From Leucobacter soli (GTDB taxonomy: Bacteria > Actinomycetota > Actinomycetes > Actinomycetales > Microbacteriaceae), in assembly GCF_910593785.1 (NCBI RefSeq), contig NZ_CAJVAP010000024.1, positions 1-46,076 of the forward strand: a stretch of DNA of 46,076 nucleotides, read 5' to 3'. Under the pieces are notes generated by a model. It saw only the letters and a list, made by a program, of their open reading frames with translations. It was not told the DNA's origin and searched no databases. Shown piece by piece: positions 25,794 to 34,733 of this stretch (position 1 is the first letter of the stretch; every line of letters begins with the position of its first letter). The translations under genes were made by a program, and so were the position numbers.

Positions 25794-27853
25794 CGCAGGA
25801 ACGCCGCCGCGACGCCCGAGTCGACGGGGATGTGGAGGCCGGTGGTGCGTGAGAGCTCCGGCCCGGTCAGCACGTAGACCGCGTCGGCCACGTTCTCGGG
25901 CACGACCTCGCGCTTGAGGATCGTGCGGTTCGCGTAGAACTGGCCGAGGTCTTCTTCGGCGACGCCGTAGGTGGCGGCCCGGTTCGCACCCCAGCCGGAG
26001 GCGAAGATGCCGGATCCGCGCACCACGCCGTCGGGGTTGATGCCGTTGACGCGCACGCCGTGCTCGCCGAGCTCAACGGCGAGCAGCCGCACCTGGTGCG
26101 CCTGGTCGGCCTTCGTCGCCGAGTAGGCGATGTTGTTGGGGCCGGCGAAGACACTGTTCTTCGACGAGATGTAGATGATGTCGCCGCCCATGCCCTGGTC
26201 GATGAGCGCGCGGGCGGCAGCCTTCGAGACGAGGAAGGATCCCTTCGCCATGACGTCGTGCTGCAGGTTCCAGTCGGCCTCGGTGGTCTCGAGCAGCGGC
26301 TTCGAGAGCGAAAGGCCCGCGTTGTTGACGACGAGGTCGAGACCGCCGAAGGCGAGGACCGCCTCGTCGATGGCGGCCTGCACCGCGTCGGCGTCGGCGA
26401 CGTTCGCGGCGACGCCGACCGCGACATCGGCGTTGCCGAGCTCCGCCGCGGCGGCCTGCGCCTTCTCGAGATCGAGATCGGCGACCACGACGCAGGCGCC
26501 CTCGGCCGCGAGCCGGGTCGCGATGGCCTTGCCGATGCCCGAAGCGGCGCCGGTGACGAGCGCGATGCGGCCCTGGTGCGACTTCGGCTTCGGCATGCGC
26601 CGCAGCTTCGCCTCCTCGAGCGCCCAGTACTCGATGCGGAACTTCTCGGCGTCGCTGATCGGCGCGTACGTCGAGAGCGCCTCGGCTCCGCGCATCACGT
26701 TGATCGCATTGACGTAGAACTCGCCTGCCACACGCGCGGTCTGCTTGTTCGCGCCGTAGCTGAACATGCCGACGCCGGGTACGAGCACGATGAGCGGATC
26801 GGCGCCGCGGATCGCCGGGCTCGACTCGTCGGCATGCGCGTCGTAATAGGCCCGGTAGTCTGCGCGGTAAGCCTCGTGCAGCTCGTGGAGCCGCGCGAGC
26901 TGATCCTCGAGCGACGCGGTGGCGGGGAGATCGAGCACCATCGGCTTGACCTTGGTGCGCAGGAAGTGATCGGGGCAGCTGGTACCGAGCGCCGAGAGCG
27001 GCGCCAGCTTCTCGCGCGAGAGGAAGTCGAGAACCTCGGCGCTGTCGGTGAAGTGGCCGACCATGGGCTTGTCGTGCGAGGCGATGCCGCGGATCGTGGG
27101 CGCGAGGGCGGCGGCGCGAGCGCGGCGCTCTGCCTCGGACAGCGGCTCGTAGCCCGCGACGACGGCGCCGAAGGGCTCGGGCGCGCCGTGCTCGGCGATG
27201 TAGGCGGCCGCGGTGTCGATGATCCGGAGCGAGTTGCGTTCGCTCTCCTCACTGGTCTCGCCCCAGGCGGTGATGCCGTGTCCGCCGAGGATGCAGCCGA
27301 TCGCCTGCGGGTTCGCCTCCTGGATCGCGGCGATGTCGAGGCCGAGCTGGAAGCCGGGGCGGCGCCACGGCACCCACACGACCTCGTCGCCGAAGATCTC
27401 GGCGGTGAGCGCCTCGCCGTCCGCGGCGGTCGCGATCGCGATGCCGGAGTCGGGGTGCAGGTGGTCGACGTGCGGTTTGTTCACGAGGCCGTGCATGGCG
27501 GTGTCGATGCTCGGCGCGGCGCCGCCCCTGCCGTGGAGGCAGTAGTCGAAGGCGGCGACCATCTCGTCCTCGCGCTCGAGGCCGGGGTACACGTCGACGA
27601 GGGCGCGCATGCGGTCGAGGCGCAGCGTGGAGAGCCCGGCCGCGGTGAGCGTGCCGAGATCCCCGCCTGATCCCTTCACCCACAGCAGCTCGACGTCGCC
27701 TCCGGTGACCGGGTCGCGCTCGACGCCCTTGGCCGAGGTGTTGCCGCCGGCGAAGTTGGTGTTCTTCTTGTCGCCGCCGAGGCGGTTGGAGCGGGCGAGG
27801 AGCGCCGCCGCCGCCGGGTTCACCGCTGGCGTGGTCTCTGCTGGCTTCGTCAT
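25790..27853 (-). CDS. rhaEW: Bifunctional rhamnulose-1-phosphate aldolase / lactaldehyde dehydrogenase
   Basis: A 687-residue two-domain enzyme. Residues about 1-390 form a class II aldolase/adducin-type domain ([48 protein letters not shown] with His metal ligands, [13 protein letters not shown]). Residues about 427-687 form a short-chain dehydrogenase ([14 protein letters not shown] nucleotide-binding motif, NNAG, and catalytic YSATK). The aldolase would split rhamnulose-1-phosphate to dihydroxyacetone phosphate and L-lactaldehyde, and the dehydrogenase would oxidise the lactaldehyde to lactate with NAD. This fusion, often called RhaEW or RhaD-type bifunctional protein, replaces separate RhaD and AldA proteins. 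It heads the rhaEW-rhaB-lldD operon behind its own promoter and a DeoR-type site. Confidence 0.95.
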   Translation of the reverse strand: MTKPAETTPAVNPAAAALLARSNRLGGDKKNTNFAGGNTSAKGVERDPVTGGDVELLWVKGSGGDLGTLTAAGLSTLRLDRMRALVDVYPGLEREDEMVAAFDYCLHGRGGAAPSIDTAMHGLVNKPHVDHLHPDSGIAIATAADGEALTAEIFGDEVVWVPWRRPGFQLGLDIAAIQEANPQAIGCILGGHGITAWGETSEESERNSLRIIDTAAAYIAEHGAPEPFGAVVAGYEPLSEAERRARAAALAPTIRGIASHDKPMVGHFTDSAEVLDFLSREKLAPLSALGTSCPDHFLRTKVKPMVLDLPATASLEDQLARLHELHEAYRADYRAYYDAHADESSPAIRGADPLIVLVPGVGMFSYGANKQTARVAGEFYVNAINVMRGAEALSTYAPISDAEKFRIEYWALEEAKLRRMPKPKSHQGRIALVTGAASGIGKAIATRLAAEGACVVVADLDLEKAQAAAAELGNADVAVGVAANVADADAVQAAIDEAVLAFGGLDLVVNNAGLSLSKPLLETTEADWNLQHDVMAKGSFLVSKAAARALIDQGMGGDIIYISSKNSVFAGPNNIAYSATKADQAHQVRLLAVELGEHGVRVNGINPDGVVRGSGIFASGWGANRAATYGVAEEDLGQFYANRTILKREVVPENVADAVYVLTGPELSRTTGLHIPVDSGVAAAFLR

Positions 27854-27889
27854 CGAGGATCCTTCACATCAGAAATGTTACTGTCTGTG

Positions 27890-27918
27890 AAAATAACACG
27901 AACTAACGTGATGCACAA
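27890..27918 (-). promoter_or_regulatory. rhaEW promoter with DeoR-type operator
   Basis: TTGTGC (27918-27913) and TATTTT (27895-27890) are 17 bases apart on the minus strand, about 40 bases before the rhaEW ATG. The spacer holds AACACGAACTAAC (plus strand 27895-27907), which matches 12 of 13 bases with the site at 28752-28764 before the deoR-type gene. A repressor there would block RNA polymerase. Confidence 0.65.
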
Positions 27919-27958
27919 GTGGCACCCGCACCCGTCCGCACTCCGCCGGCATGCCGCA

Positions 27959-28720
27959 TCACACCAGTTCGACGAGGCCCCGATAGGGGTCGAGGCGCGG
28001 ATCCGACGGAGCGAGCTCGGTGATCATCACGTCGATCGCCGAGAGCGGGAATCCGGCCGCCGAAGAGAGCTGGCCGAGCTTCGTCGAATCCACGCAGAGC
28101 ACGGTCTCGCGGCTGCGCCCGGCGAAGGCCCGCTTCACCTCGGCCTCCGCGAGCGAGACCTCCGAGGTGCCGTGCACGGCGTCGACCGCACTGGCGGAGA
28201 GGAAGAAGCGCTGGTAGACCAGGGACTCCGCCGCAGCGCAGGTGATAGGGCCGACGAGGCTTCCGGTGCTGGGCTCGAGCTCGCCGCCCGCGAGCACCGG
28301 CGTGACCTTCGGGATCGCAGCCAGCGCCGTGAAGTTCTCGTAGGAGTTCGTGGCGACGGTGACGCTCCAGGCGCCGCGCATGCGACCCGCGAGCGTGCCG
28401 ATGGTGCTCGATGCGTCGAGGGCGACCGCGCCGGATCTCGGGAACAGGCGCACCGCCTTCGAGGCGATGAGCTGCTTGGCGCGCGCGCCCAGCCCTCGGC
28501 GTTCGCCGAACGTTCTCGGCCGGATGGTGGCGACCGCTCCCCCGCGCACGCGCTGGAGCACCCCTTCGCGCTCGAGGCTCTCGAGATCGCGCCGGATCGT
28601 CATCGCCGAGACGTCGAAGCGCTGCGCGAGGGCGTGCAGATCGACGGCCCCATCCTCCGTCAGGACCTCGAGGATCGCGTCCCGCCGCCGCTGAGCGTCC
28701 ACGCTGCTCTGGGTCGCCAT
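27959..28720 (-). CDS. DeoR/GlpR-family regulator of the rhamnose degradation operon
   Basis: A 253-residue sugar-responsive repressor. The N-terminal DeoR helix-turn-helix is RRRDAILEVLTEDGAVDLHALAQRFDVSAMTIRRDLESLEREGVLQRVRGGAV (residues about 11-62). The C-terminal sugar-phosphate-sensing domain has ALDASSTIGTLA, VTVATNSYENFTALA and LCVDSTKLGQLS. The ATG at 28720 is preceded by GGGAGG. It lies directly upstream of rhaEW on the same strand, and the shared operator-like 13-mer before both genes suggests it represses the rhaEW-rhaB-lldD operon and itself. A phosphorylated pathway intermediate such as rhamnulose-1-phosphate is a likely inducer, inferred from the family. Confidence 0.9.
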   Translation of the reverse strand: MATQSSVDAQRRRDAILEVLTEDGAVDLHALAQRFDVSAMTIRRDLESLEREGVLQRVRGGAVATIRPRTFGERRGLGARAKQLIASKAVRLFPRSGAVALDASSTIGTLAGRMRGAWSVTVATNSYENFTALAAIPKVTPVLAGGELEPSTGSLVGPITCAAAESLVYQRFFLSASAVDAVHGTSEVSLAEAEVKRAFAGRSRETVLCVDSTKLGQLSSAAGFPLSAIDVMITELAPSDPRLDPYRGLVELV

Positions 28721-28751
28721 GACGCCTCCCCCGAGTGCCGAAATCTAAATG

Positions 28752-28764
28752 AACACGAACGAAC
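28752..28764. promoter_or_regulatory. DeoR-type operator upstream of its own gene
   Basis: AACACGAACGAAC recurs with one change at 27895-27907 before rhaEW. On the minus strand it lies just upstream of a -10-like TAGATT (28748-28743), suiting autorepression. Confidence 0.6.
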
Positions 28765-28823
28765 ATTTCGAGCGTACTGCACGCCGGAGCCCGGCGGCAG
28801 TGGTCTCTATTCGGTCTCGGAGA

Positions 28824-28853
28824 TTGACACTCCCGCGACGGCGGTGCTACATT
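28824..28853 (+). promoter_or_regulatory. Promoter of the central sugar operon
   Basis: Consensus TTGACA (28824-28829) and TACATT (28848-28853) with an 18-base spacer. This is one of the best promoter matches in the window. The operator-like palindrome at 28865-28877 begins just after the expected transcription start. Confidence 0.7.
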
Positions 28854-28864
28854 CGCTTCCGAAA

Positions 28865-28877
28865 GGTTCAATGAACC
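28865..28877. promoter_or_regulatory. LacI-type operator GGTTCAATGAACC
   Basis: A perfect 13-base palindrome around a central A. Twelve of its bases recur, in inverted orientation, at 38060-38071 upstream of the lacI-type gene that closes this gene group. Its position just downstream of the promoter suits repression. Confidence 0.65.
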
Positions 28878-28936
28878 AAAATCAGGCAGCGCGGCCTTCC
28901 CGCCCTCGCTGCGCGTCGCAGAAAGGGCAACAACAG

Positions 28937-30181
28937 ATGACGAACAGCGCCTACGACCAGGTGGCAGCACGTTCCTCGGCGATGGACCGGGCGCTGGATG
29001 CCGGCGCCGGTATCGTCCGCCTCGCCCCGGCCTGGGTACCCCGGGCCTTCTGCACCCCCGGTCGGCGCATCCGTCTGCACCCGGACGACTACTTCCCCTT
29101 CGAGCAGGGCCGCGGCGGTATCGACGAGCGCTGGCTCGCCTCCGCCGTGCGAGCCGACAACGGCCCGAAGACCGGCCCGTACGAGGGCCTGAGCCTCGTC
29201 GTCGACCCCGACGGCGGCGCCCTCATCCCCTTCGACGAGTTCGTGGGGTACCACAAGGCCGAGCTGATCGGATCCCGCATCTGGGATCGCCACAACAAGT
29301 GGCCCATGTACTCGAAGTTCTTCGACAACGCCCAGGCCCTGCCGTTCCACGTGCACCACACCGACGAGAAGGCGGCGCTCGTCGACAAGCCCGGCAAGCC
29401 CGAGGCCTACTACTACTCGCCGCACATGAACAACCACCTCGGCCTCCAGCCGATCTCGTTCCTCGGCTTCCAGGCGGAGGTGACGAAGGAGCAGGTCAAG
29501 GAGCGGCTCGCCCGCTTCGCCGACGGCGGGGACAACCGCATCACCGACCTGGCGCTGGGCTACCGCACCCAGCTCGGCACCGGCTGGGACATCCCGGCCG
29601 GCGTTCTGCACGCCCCCGCGAGCGTCTGCACCTACGAGCCGCAGGCCGCGTGCGACGTCTTCTGCATGTGCGAGTCGTGGAGCAACAACCGCGAGGTCGA
29701 CGAGGCGCTGCTCTGGAAGGACGTGCCGGCCTCGCACCACGGCGACCTCGACTTCATCGTCGGCCTCCTCGAGTGGGACCTCAACGTCGACCCCTACTTC
29801 GTCAGCAACCGCTTCATGACCCCGTACGCGACGGAGCAGTCGGCAGCCGACGGCGGGACAGCGTACTCGGAGCGCTGGATCGTGTTCCGCAGCACCGCGT
29901 TCAGCGCGAAGGAGCTGACCGTGCGCCCCGGCCAGACGGTCACGATCACCGACACCGACGCCTACGGCCTCATCGTGGTGCAGGGCCAGGGGACGCTCGG
30001 CGACCACGAGGTCGCCGCCGCCACCCTGCTCCGCTTCGGCCAGCTCAGCCAGGACGAGTTCTTCGTCTCGGAGAGCGCGGCCCGCGACGGCGTGCGCATC
30101 ACCAACCGGTCTCAGACCGACGATCTGGTGATCCTGAAGCACTTCGGACCCGAGAACGGGGAGCTCGGACGGCATGCCTGA
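28937..30181 (+). CDS. Cupin-fold phosphomannose-isomerase-like protein
   Basis: A 414-residue protein with features of type I mannose-6-phosphate isomerases but not a standard ManA. The metal-site motif FHVHHTDEK (His138, His140, His141, Glu144) matches the QxHP-DDE region, and WDIPAGVLHAP (His225) matches the PAGTPHA segment. Further unusual segments are YYYSPHMNNHLGLQPISFLGFQ, CDVFCMCESWSNNREVDEALLWKD and, in the C-terminal part, a second cupin-like half. ATG 28937 has GAAAGGG ten bases upstream; an in-frame ATG at 28871 lies inside the operator and is less likely. As first gene of the central operon it probably isomerises the imported sugar or a derivative. The substrate is unknown. Confidence 0.75.
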   Translation: MTNSAYDQVAARSSAMDRALDAGAGIVRLAPAWVPRAFCTPGRRIRLHPDDYFPFEQGRGGIDERWLASAVRADNGPKTGPYEGLSLVVDPDGGALIPFDEFVGYHKAELIGSRIWDRHNKWPMYSKFFDNAQALPFHVHHTDEKAALVDKPGKPEAYYYSPHMNNHLGLQPISFLGFQAEVTKEQVKERLARFADGGDNRITDLALGYRTQLGTGWDIPAGVLHAPASVCTYEPQAACDVFCMCESWSNNREVDEALLWKDVPASHHGDLDFIVGLLEWDLNVDPYFVSNRFMTPYATEQSAADGGTAYSERWIVFRSTAFSAKELTVRPGQTVTITDTDAYGLIVVQGQGTLGDHEVAAATLLRFGQLSQDEFFVSESAARDGVRITNRSQTDDLVILKHFGPENGELGRHA

Positions 30182-31232
30182 GATTTTCGGCGAGACGATG
30201 GAGCGGGTGCGCGAGCGCACCGGTCTCCTCGCACAAGCGGCGCGGATCGACTCGTTCATCGAGGCCGACGGCGTCGCGCACGGCACCAGGCGGCTGCGCC
30301 TGGTGAACGGCGGCGGCCTCGAACTCGAGCTGCACCCGGACCGCGCGCTCGACATCGGTCACGCGACCGTCGACGGCTGGCCGGTGGCCTGGGCCTCCCC
30401 CACCGGCATGACCGGCCCGGACGCCTTCGAGCCCGAGGGATCCGGCTGGCTCCGCACCTTCGGCGGCGGCCTGCTCGCGACCTGCGGCCTGGACACGTTC
30501 GGCGTGCCCGCCGAGGACGCCGGCGAGCGCCTCGGACAGCACGGGCGCATCGGCGCCCAACGCGCGCAGATCACCCGTACCGAGGTCACCGACGACGAGC
30601 TGATCGTCGAGGGCGTCGTGCGCCAGACGCGCGTCTTCGGCGAGCACCTCGTGCTCCGCCGCCGCATCACCTCGCGCATCGGGTCGGACGGCTTCCGGAT
30701 CGAGGACACCGTGACGAACGAGTCCTACCGCGACCAGCCGCACATGATCCTCTACCACATGAACCTCGGCTGGCCGCTGCTCGGCGAGCGCACCCGCATC
30801 GAGATCCCGGCCACGCGCGTCGTCCCGCGGGATCCCGACGCCGAGGCCGGCTTCGAGGATCGCGAGGTCTTCGGCCCGCCGACCCCCGGGTTCGCGGAGC
30901 AGGTGTTCACCCATGCGCTGCCCGAGCGCGAATCGCGGATCGCGGTGACGAACCCCGACAACGGGCTCTCGTTCGAACTGACGATCGACGCGGATCAGCT
31001 CCCCTGGGTGTTCCAGTGGAAGATGGCCGGGCAGTCGCACTACGCGCTCGGCATCGAGCCCGCGAACACCCCGAATCTCTTCGGCCGCGCGGCCGCCCGT
31101 GCCGCCGGGGAGCTGCCGATCCTGCGCCCGGGCGAGCGCACCGCCTACGCGCTGGAAGTCCGGCTTCGCCGGGACGCCGTCGGCACCGACGGTTCCGCGA
31201 GCATCGGTGTGCGATCGAAGGAGGCATCGTGA
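30174..31232 (+). CDS. DUF4432 / aldose-1-epimerase-like protein
   Basis: A 352-residue protein of the galactose-mutarotase-like fold group. Recognisable are the N-terminal GTRRLRLVNGGGLELELHPDRALDIGHATVDGWPVAWASPTG, WLRTFGGGLLATCGLD, GRIGAQRAQI, the central LYHMNLGWPLL and the C-terminal QWKMAGQSHYALGIEPAN. These match the DUF4432 family as I know it. It likely binds a sugar and may interconvert anomers or epimers. It overlaps the preceding gene by eight bases and the following ATPase gene by four, so it is translated within the same operon. No experimental function is assumed. Confidence 0.82.
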   Translation: MPEIFGETMERVRERTGLLAQAARIDSFIEADGVAHGTRRLRLVNGGGLELELHPDRALDIGHATVDGWPVAWASPTGMTGPDAFEPEGSGWLRTFGGGLLATCGLDTFGVPAEDAGERLGQHGRIGAQRAQITRTEVTDDELIVEGVVRQTRVFGEHLVLRRRITSRIGSDGFRIEDTVTNESYRDQPHMILYHMNLGWPLLGERTRIEIPATRVVPRDPDAEAGFEDREVFGPPTPGFAEQVFTHALPERESRIAVTNPDNGLSFELTIDADQLPWVFQWKMAGQSHYALGIEPANTPNLFGRAAARAAGELPILRPGERTAYALEVRLRRDAVGTDGSASIGVRSKEAS

Positions 31233-32731
31233 CGGTTCAGGCGCAGAGCGCGCTCAAGATGACCGCGATCTCGAAGCACTTCCCCGGCGTGAAGGCGCTG
31301 CAGGACGTGAGCATCGAGGTGCGCGCCGGGGAGGTCCACGCGATCGTCGGCGAGAACGGCGCCGGCAAGTCGACGCTGATGAAGATCCTCGCCGGCACCT
31401 ACCAGCCCGACGGCGGGACGATCGAGATCGGCGGAGCGACCATGGGCCATTGGGGGCCCCGTGAGGCGCTGGATCGCGGGATCGGCATGATCTACCAGGA
31501 GCTGAGCCTGGTGCCCGATCTGAGCGTCGCCGAGAACATCGCGCTCGGCCGCATGCCCCGCACCGGGCCCTTCGTCGACTACCGCGCGGTGACACGGCAG
31601 GCCGAGGAGGTGCTCGCGGAGCTCCACTCGAGCATCGATCCCGGCGCCCGGCTCGGGAGCCTCTCTATCAGCCAGCAGCAGATCGTCGAGATCGCGAAGG
31701 TCATGGCCGACAAGCCGTCGATCGTGGTCTTCGACGAGCCCACGTCCTCGCTCGGCGAGAAGGAGTCCCGGGTTCTCTTCGGCGTGATCGAGCGGATGCG
31801 CGAGGCCGGCATCGCCGTCATCTACATCAGCCATCGCCTGCAGGAGGTCATGAACCTCTGCGACCGCGTCACCGTGCTCCGCGACGGGCGGCACATCGAG
31901 ACCCGCGACATCGCCGGCATCACGCCGGATCAGATGGTCCAGCTGATGGTGGGCCGCGAGCTCGGCGAGATGTTCCCGAAGCTCGATCTGGAGCCGGGCG
32001 ACGAGGTGCTCGCGGTCGACGGGATCGGGCGGGCCGGGCAGTTCGTCGACATCACCTTCGAGGTGCGCGAGCGCGAGATCGTCGGCCTCGCCGGACTCAT
32101 CGGCGCCGGGCGCACCGAGGTGGCCCGCGCGATCTTCGGTCTCGACCCGATCGACACGGGCGAGATCCGCATCCAGGGCGCCAAGGTCAAGCTGCGCAGC
32201 CCGCGCAAGGGCCGCGAGGCCGGGGTGGCGCTCGTGCCCGAGGACCGGAAGGGCCAGGGCATCATCCCGATGCTGACGGTGCGCGAGAACTTCACCCTCC
32301 CGACGATCACGCGCCTCGCGAAGCGGCTGTTCGTCTCTCCGCGCCGCGAGCGCTCGCTGGTGCGCACCTGGGCAGAACGCCTGAAGGTGAACCCGCCGCT
32401 CGTCGAACGGCCCCTCAGCGCCTTCAGCGGCGGCAACCAGCAGAAGGTCGTGCTCGGGAAGTGGCTGCTCGCCGATCCGACCCTGCTCATCCTCGACGAG
32501 CCGACCCGCGGCGTCGACGTCGGGGCCAAGGCCGACATTCACGAGATCATCGGCGAGTTCGCTCGCGACGGAGGAGGTGTCCTGATGATCAGCTCGGAAC
32601 TGCCGGAGCTGCTCGCGGTCTGCGACCGCATCGTCGTGCTCCACGAGGGCCGGATCACCTCGGTCATCGATCGGGAGCAGGCGACCGAGGAGACCGTCAT
32701 GCGGGCGGCGACGGGGCAGGTGACGGCATGA
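31229..32731 (+). CDS. Sugar ABC transporter ATP-binding protein (RbsA-like)
   Basis: A 500-residue ATPase with two nucleotide-binding domains, as in ribose-type importers. The first domain has GENGAGKST (residues 41-49), IYQELSLVPDLSVAENI, SISQQQIVEIAKVM and VVFDEPTSSL. The second has [16 protein letters not shown] in place of a normal Walker [16 protein letters not shown] and LLILDEPTRGVDVGAK. The degenerate second Walker A is normal in this family. The GTG at 31229 overlaps the previous stop (GTGA) and has AAGGAGG upstream. It energises the two permeases that follow. Substrate unknown. Confidence 0.93.
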   Translation: MTVQAQSALKMTAISKHFPGVKALQDVSIEVRAGEVHAIVGENGAGKSTLMKILAGTYQPDGGTIEIGGATMGHWGPREALDRGIGMIYQELSLVPDLSVAENIALGRMPRTGPFVDYRAVTRQAEEVLAELHSSIDPGARLGSLSISQQQIVEIAKVMADKPSIVVFDEPTSSLGEKESRVLFGVIERMREAGIAVIYISHRLQEVMNLCDRVTVLRDGRHIETRDIAGITPDQMVQLMVGRELGEMFPKLDLEPGDEVLAVDGIGRAGQFVDITFEVREREIVGLAGLIGAGRTEVARAIFGLDPIDTGEIRIQGAKVKLRSPRKGREAGVALVPEDRKGQGIIPMLTVRENFTLPTITRLAKRLFVSPRRERSLVRTWAERLKVNPPLVERPLSAFSGGNQQKVVLGKWLLADPTLLILDEPTRGVDVGAKADIHEIIGEFARDGGGVLMISSELPELLAVCDRIVVLHEGRITSVIDREQATEETVMRAATGQVTA

Positions 32732-33714
32732 GCGCGACCACGACCACGACGCCGACCGCCGAGGAGCGGCGCGGGGCGCGCTCGGCGCTCGTCTCCCGGA
32801 TCAGCATCCCGCTGGCGATCGTCGTGCTGGTGATCATCGGCGCGGTGATCTCCCCCTCGTTCCTCAGCGTCTCGAACCTCACCAACGTGCTGAACGCGAA
32901 TGCGGCGGTGGGCCTGGTGGCGCTCGGCATGACCTTCGTCGCCGTCTGCGGCGGCATGGCCGATCTCTCGGTCCCGGCGAACGTCGCCATGGGGGCGCTC
33001 GTGGCGCTGGGCGGCCAGCCCGCGCTCGGCCCGGTCGGCGCCGCTCTGGCGGGGCTCGCCGTCGCGACCCTCGGCGGTATCGTCAACGGGGTCCTCATCG
33101 GCTACCTCAAGCTGAACTCCATCATCACCACGCTCGGTACCGGCTTCGTGCTGCTCGGCCTCGCGCAACTGCTGATCGGCGGCGGCATCGTCTACGGCGA
33201 GCCCAATGCGCTCGCGGACTTCCTGCGCAGCAGCGCCCTGGGGATCCCGATCTTCATCTGGATATTCGCGGTCGTCGCGGCGATCCTGATCCCGCTGCTC
33301 TCGCGGACCGCGTTCGGGCGCTGGAACTTCGCGGTGGGCGGCAACTACGAGGCGGCCGAGGCGAGCACCGTGCCGGTGCGCTTCACGCAGGCCAGCGCCT
33401 TCGTGCTGACCGGGTTCCTCGCCGGCCTCTGCGGCGTGCTGCTCGGCCTGACGAACGGGCAGGCGCGGCCGATCATCGGCACCGGCTACGAGTTCGTGGC
33501 CATCACCGCGGTCGTGATCGGCGGCACCAGCCTCTTCGGCGGGAGCGGCAGCGTGCTGCGCACCGTCGGCGGCGTGATCATCACCGCGCTGATCGGCAAC
33601 CTCATCATCCTGGGCGGCCTGCCGACCCAGTCGACGGGCCTCGTGACGGGTGCGATCGTACTCGTCGCCGTCGGCTTCGACGTGTACACCCGCAGGAAGG
33701 CAGGTCGCGAATGA
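32728..33714 (+). CDS. Sugar ABC transporter permease 1 (RbsC-like)
   Basis: A 328-residue permease of the ribose/xylose importer family with about nine to ten membrane segments. The segments LVALGMTFVAVCGGMADLSVPANVAMGALVA and GYEFVAITAVVIGGTSLFGGSGSVLRTVGGVIITALIGNLI are characteristic. The usual GGIDLS motif is changed to GGMADLS. It overlaps the ATPase and the second permease by four bases each (ATGA). Two different permeases imply a heterodimeric channel. Confidence 0.93.
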   Translation: MSATTTTTPTAEERRGARSALVSRISIPLAIVVLVIIGAVISPSFLSVSNLTNVLNANAAVGLVALGMTFVAVCGGMADLSVPANVAMGALVALGGQPALGPVGAALAGLAVATLGGIVNGVLIGYLKLNSIITTLGTGFVLLGLAQLLIGGGIVYGEPNALADFLRSSALGIPIFIWIFAVVAAILIPLLSRTAFGRWNFAVGGNYEAAEASTVPVRFTQASAFVLTGFLAGLCGVLLGLTNGQARPIIGTGYEFVAITAVVIGGTSLFGGSGSVLRTVGGVIITALIGNLIILGGLPTQSTGLVTGAIVLVAVGFDVYTRRKAGRE

Positions 33715-34733
33715 ACACGCTCACCGCGCAACGGGTCGCCCGCTCGGTCGTGCAGTACCGGCTGCTCGTCCTCCTCGTCGTCGTCGCCGTGCTGGGATCC
33801 TTCACGATCGACGAGTTCTTCACCGTGGGCACCCTGCAGTCGGTCCTCAACCGCGCGACGATCATCGGCTTCCTCGCCCTCGGGCTCACCCCGGTGCTCA
33901 TCGCCGGGCAGATCGACCTCTCGATCGGCTCGACGCTCTCCATGGTCTGCATCACGACCATCGGCCTGCAGCCGGCGCTCGGCAACGTCCCGGCGATGCT
34001 GGCAGGACTCGGCGTCGGCGTGGCGATCGGCGCGATCAACGCGATCATCATCACGGTGTTCCGGATCAACTCGCTCGTCGCCACGCTCGCGACGCTGCTG
34101 ATCTTCGCCTCGCTCGCGCTGCTCCTCACCGACTCGCAGCCGGTCAGCTCGCCGGATCCGATCTTCGGCATCCCGCTCACCGGCAACCTGCTCGCGGTCT
34201 TCACGCCGCGGTCGGCGATGTTCATCGCGGCGGCGCTGCTCATGTTCGTCTGGCTCCGCTTCACGCCGAGCGGCCGCAACCTGTACGCGGTCGGCAGCAA
34301 CGAGTCGGCGGCCACCACGGCCGGCGTGCGCTCGAAGGGGTACATCGCCGCCACGTTCGTGATCTCCGGCCTGTTCGCGGGGATCGCCGGCGTCCTGCAG
34401 TCGCTGAGCACCGCCACCGGCTCGCCGGTGGCCGGCGCGACCATGCTGATCCCCGCCATCACTGCCGTGGTGATCGGCGGCACCCGCCTCGAGGGCGGCC
34501 GCGGCTCCTCGCTCGCGACCCTCGGCGGCGTCGTCGCCCTCGGCGCGCTCACGATGATGCTCGAGTTCAACGGCGTGCCCTCGTACACGCAGGCGATCTA
34601 CACCGGCCTCATCCTCATCGTGCTCATCACGCTCGACCGACTCGTCTCGGGCACGTCGCGCCCGGCGTCGCTCACGCTCCGTATCCGTGACAACACCACC
34701 ACCAACCCCGAACACACCAGGAGGAACGCATGA
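33711..34733 (+). CDS. Sugar ABC transporter permease 2 (RbsC-like)
   Basis: A 340-residue partner of the preceding permease, with about nine membrane segments. Family motifs are FLALGLTPVLIAGQIDLSIGSTLSMVCI, FRINSLVATLATLLIFASLALLL, SGRNLYAVGSNESAATTAGVRSKGYIAATFVISGLFAGIAGVLQ and IPAITAVVIGGTRLEGGRGSSLATLGGVVALGAL. Unlike permease 1 it keeps the canonical QIDLSIGS motif. It overlaps its neighbours by four bases on each side. The hydrophilic C-terminal tail ends inside the ribosome-binding site of the binding-protein gene. Confidence 0.93.
   Translation: MNTLTAQRVARSVVQYRLLVLLVVVAVLGSFTIDEFFTVGTLQSVLNRATIIGFLALGLTPVLIAGQIDLSIGSTLSMVCITTIGLQPALGNVPAMLAGLGVGVAIGAINAIIITVFRINSLVATLATLLIFASLALLLTDSQPVSSPDPIFGIPLTGNLLAVFTPRSAMFIAAALLMFVWLRFTPSGRNLYAVGSNESAATTAGVRSKGYIAATFVISGLFAGIAGVLQSLSTATGSPVAGATMLIPAITAVVIGGTRLEGGRGSSLATLGGVVALGALTMMLEFNGVPSYTQAIYTGLILIVLITLDRLVSGTSRPASLTLRIRDNTTTNPEHTRRNA

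Noticed and set aside
26060-27670. Very long open frame opposite rhaEW (and similar ones opposite other genes, for example 6126-8429 and 43416-44729)
   Set aside because: Antisense shadows caused by high GC content and codon bias. Their translations are low-complexity, rich in Arg, His, Asp and Glu, and have no family motifs.
27854-27958. Possible small gene between deoR and rhaEW
   Set aside because: The stretch is explained by the rhaEW promoter and operator; no short frame has a convincing start.
28871-28936. Upstream in-frame ATG for the cupin isomerase-like protein
   Set aside because: It lies within the operator palindrome and adds a non-conserved segment rich in Gln, Arg and Pro. The ATG at 28937 has a better spaced ribosome-binding site.
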